DNA of 64,000 nucleotides from assembly GCF_001399455.2 (NCBI RefSeq), contig NZ_LLEI02000014.1:1-64000 (forward strand), read 5' to 3'. The stretch comes from Vibrio bivalvicida. GTDB lineage: Bacteria; Pseudomonadota; Gammaproteobacteria; Enterobacterales; Vibrionaceae. This document shows positions 62,934 to 64,000 of the stretch, piece by piece (within the stretch, counting starts at the first letter, position 1; each line of letters starts with the position of its first letter). The position numbers and the translations under genes were made by a program. The notes under the pieces were generated by a model. The model did not search any database and had not been told where the DNA came from. It was given only the letters and a program-made list of their open reading frames with translations.

Positions 62934-63905
62934 TTAGAATGCGTAAGCCAGTTTTAGGAATGACTCGATATCACCTTTCTCAACGCCAACGCCTGTCGCA
63001 GAGTTGTAACCCTCATCAGACACGTGGTAAGCGATATCAACCAGCGCAGTGAAGTTCGAGGTAAACGCATAAGAACCACCGAAGTTAACCGCTTCGCGAG
63101 TATCTTCAATCGTGACATAGCCTGCTGCTAGGTAAAGCGCATCAAGTGTGTAGCCAACTGACGTGTTGTACATTTTCACTTTTTTGCCGTCTGCAAACTC
63201 TTCTTCTGCGAATGTCGCACCAATACCGACCGAACCTAGGTTAACCGCACCGTTAACTAGGTATAGTTTGTCTGTATCACCTTCAGTTTCATCGTTGTCT
63301 TCGTAACCAAGGTTAACCATAAAGGTTTCGTTTTCGTAGCCTAGGTAGCCGTTGTAACCACTTTGACGGTCTGTACCTTCATAGTTACGGTCGCCGAAGT
63401 ATGAGATACCGTATTTAACACCTTCTTTGTCGCCTTCAAATTTCACAACTTGACGTGCATCAGAGGCATCGTTTGGAGACCATAGGAACTCGATTGTTTT
63501 GTCAGCTGCGCCATCTACTGCATCAAGAGCGGTGTCATTTGCGTAACCAATAGACGCTACACCAGCACCCGTTTTGTAGCCTACCCAAGTATCAGTGATC
63601 GTAAACGTTGAATCTGACGTGCCGTAGTCATCTTCAACATCAAACTCACCACCAAACTTACCAACAATGTTACCGTTTTCGTAGTCAGCAAAAATATCGA
63701 ACCCCGTTACGCCACCGTTGTAGAATTCTTCATCTTTCTGCTGTTCAACGTTGTTTACCGCGCCGTTTTCTTTACGGTCTTCTTGGTAATAGCCACCAAT
63801 CGCAAACTCTCCAGAAACGGTAAATTGATCACCTGAAAGCGCTTCTGCTGCTACTGCTGAACCGGCTACAAGAGATAGTGCTACTGCTAGTGCTGTCTTT
63901 TTCAT
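62934..63905 (-). CDS. outer-membrane porin
   Basis: 323 residues with a signal peptide (MKKTALAVALSLVAGSAVAA), a Gly/Asp/Tyr-rich beta-barrel with alternating hydrophobic strands, and a C-terminal Phe (FLKLAYAF) as required for BAM assembly. Resembles Vibrio OmpU/OmpC-like porins in length but is shorter and highly acidic; I do not assign ompU. Its 5' leader (63906-64000) is at the window edge. Confidence 0.85.
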   Translation of the reverse strand: MKKTALAVALSLVAGSAVAAEALSGDQFTVSGEFAIGGYYQEDRKENGAVNNVEQQKDEEFYNGGVTGFDIFADYENGNIVGKFGGEFDVEDDYGTSDSTFTITDTWVGYKTGAGVASIGYANDTALDAVDGAADKTIEFLWSPNDASDARQVVKFEGDKEGVKYGISYFGDRNYEGTDRQSGYNGYLGYENETFMVNLGYEDNDETEGDTDKLYLVNGAVNLGSVGIGATFAEEEFADGKKVKMYNTSVGYTLDALYLAAGYVTIEDTREAVNFGGSYAFTSNFTALVDIAYHVSDEGYNSATGVGVEKGDIESFLKLAYAF

Positions 63906-64000
63906 TTCTTTGTTCCTATAGATTTTTATTTATGAGCGTCAAAAGCCATCTGATCGCTCTGAAAACAAAAACTATTGGTGCTGACAATGATTAACAAATG

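Overview
The window is a chromosomal segment of a Vibrio or close relative. The evidence is the gene set and order: a block cydA-cydB-cydX-ybgE / ybgC-tolQRAB-pal-cpoB / nadA next to ruvA and ruvB, a multi-copy fructose/mannose-family PTS cluster ending in manA, fadE next to a PsrA-like TetR regulator with an sRNA locus in the position I recall for Vibrio cholerae vrrA, alaE, and a Vibrio-type porin. No comparison could be run; the genus call rests on gene content and recalled synteny.

Layout. 1-3.4 kb: fatty-acid oxidation (fadE, psrA-like) and a sigma-E-type sRNA locus (vrrA-like) with a FadR-like box. 3.4-6.3 kb: three-gene polyprenyl-sugar glycosyltransferase operon (GT2, ArnT-like, GtrA), divergent from an OmpR-type response regulator and histidine kinase (6.4-8.4 kb). 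8.4-12.4 kb: PLP enzyme, DUF1496 protein, PPC/DUF296 protein, chemoreceptor. 12.4-21.8 kb: sugar PTS cluster with three membrane permeases of different domain order (A-C-B, A-B-C, C-B), a free IIB, a degenerate HPr-IIA fusion, an AraC regulator and manA.

21.9-41.6 kb is an accessory, defence-like island bounded on the right by tRNA-Ser(GGA). It holds a methyltransferase/HNH pair (possible modification-dependent restriction), a probable membrane-active effector with a membrane immunity protein, a membrane-anchored Mrr-like nuclease, and a tight seven-gene operon mrr-hsdR-hsdM-hsdS-ATPase-HNH-PLD. The last three genes look like a Septu-type (PtuA/PtuB) pair plus an HKD-family phospholipase D-like protein embedded in a Type I restriction-modification operon. 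At the promoter end lie an XRE regulator with a hydrophobic tail, a divergent LRAT/NlpC-type protein, a CoiA-like nuclease and an unknown two-TM zinc-ribbon protein. No integrase or transposase was recognised.

41.8-64 kb is mostly core: alaE, a hybrid sensor kinase, a UPF0149/YecA-type protein, a K+ channel protein, nadA, the tol-pal operon, the cytochrome bd operon with FNR and ArcA sites upstream, ruvB and ruvA, then a chemoreceptor with its own terminator lying between ruvA and ruvC, followed by a GH36 alpha-galactosidase and a porin. Most genes from 42 kb onward are on the minus strand.

Best leads: the Type I R-M/Septu-like/PLD operon; the effector-immunity pair; the XRE/LRAT divergent pair with matching glycine-rich tails; a hairpin that encloses the Shine-Dalgarno of the mannose-type PTS gene; and the chemoreceptor that splits ruvC from ruvAB.
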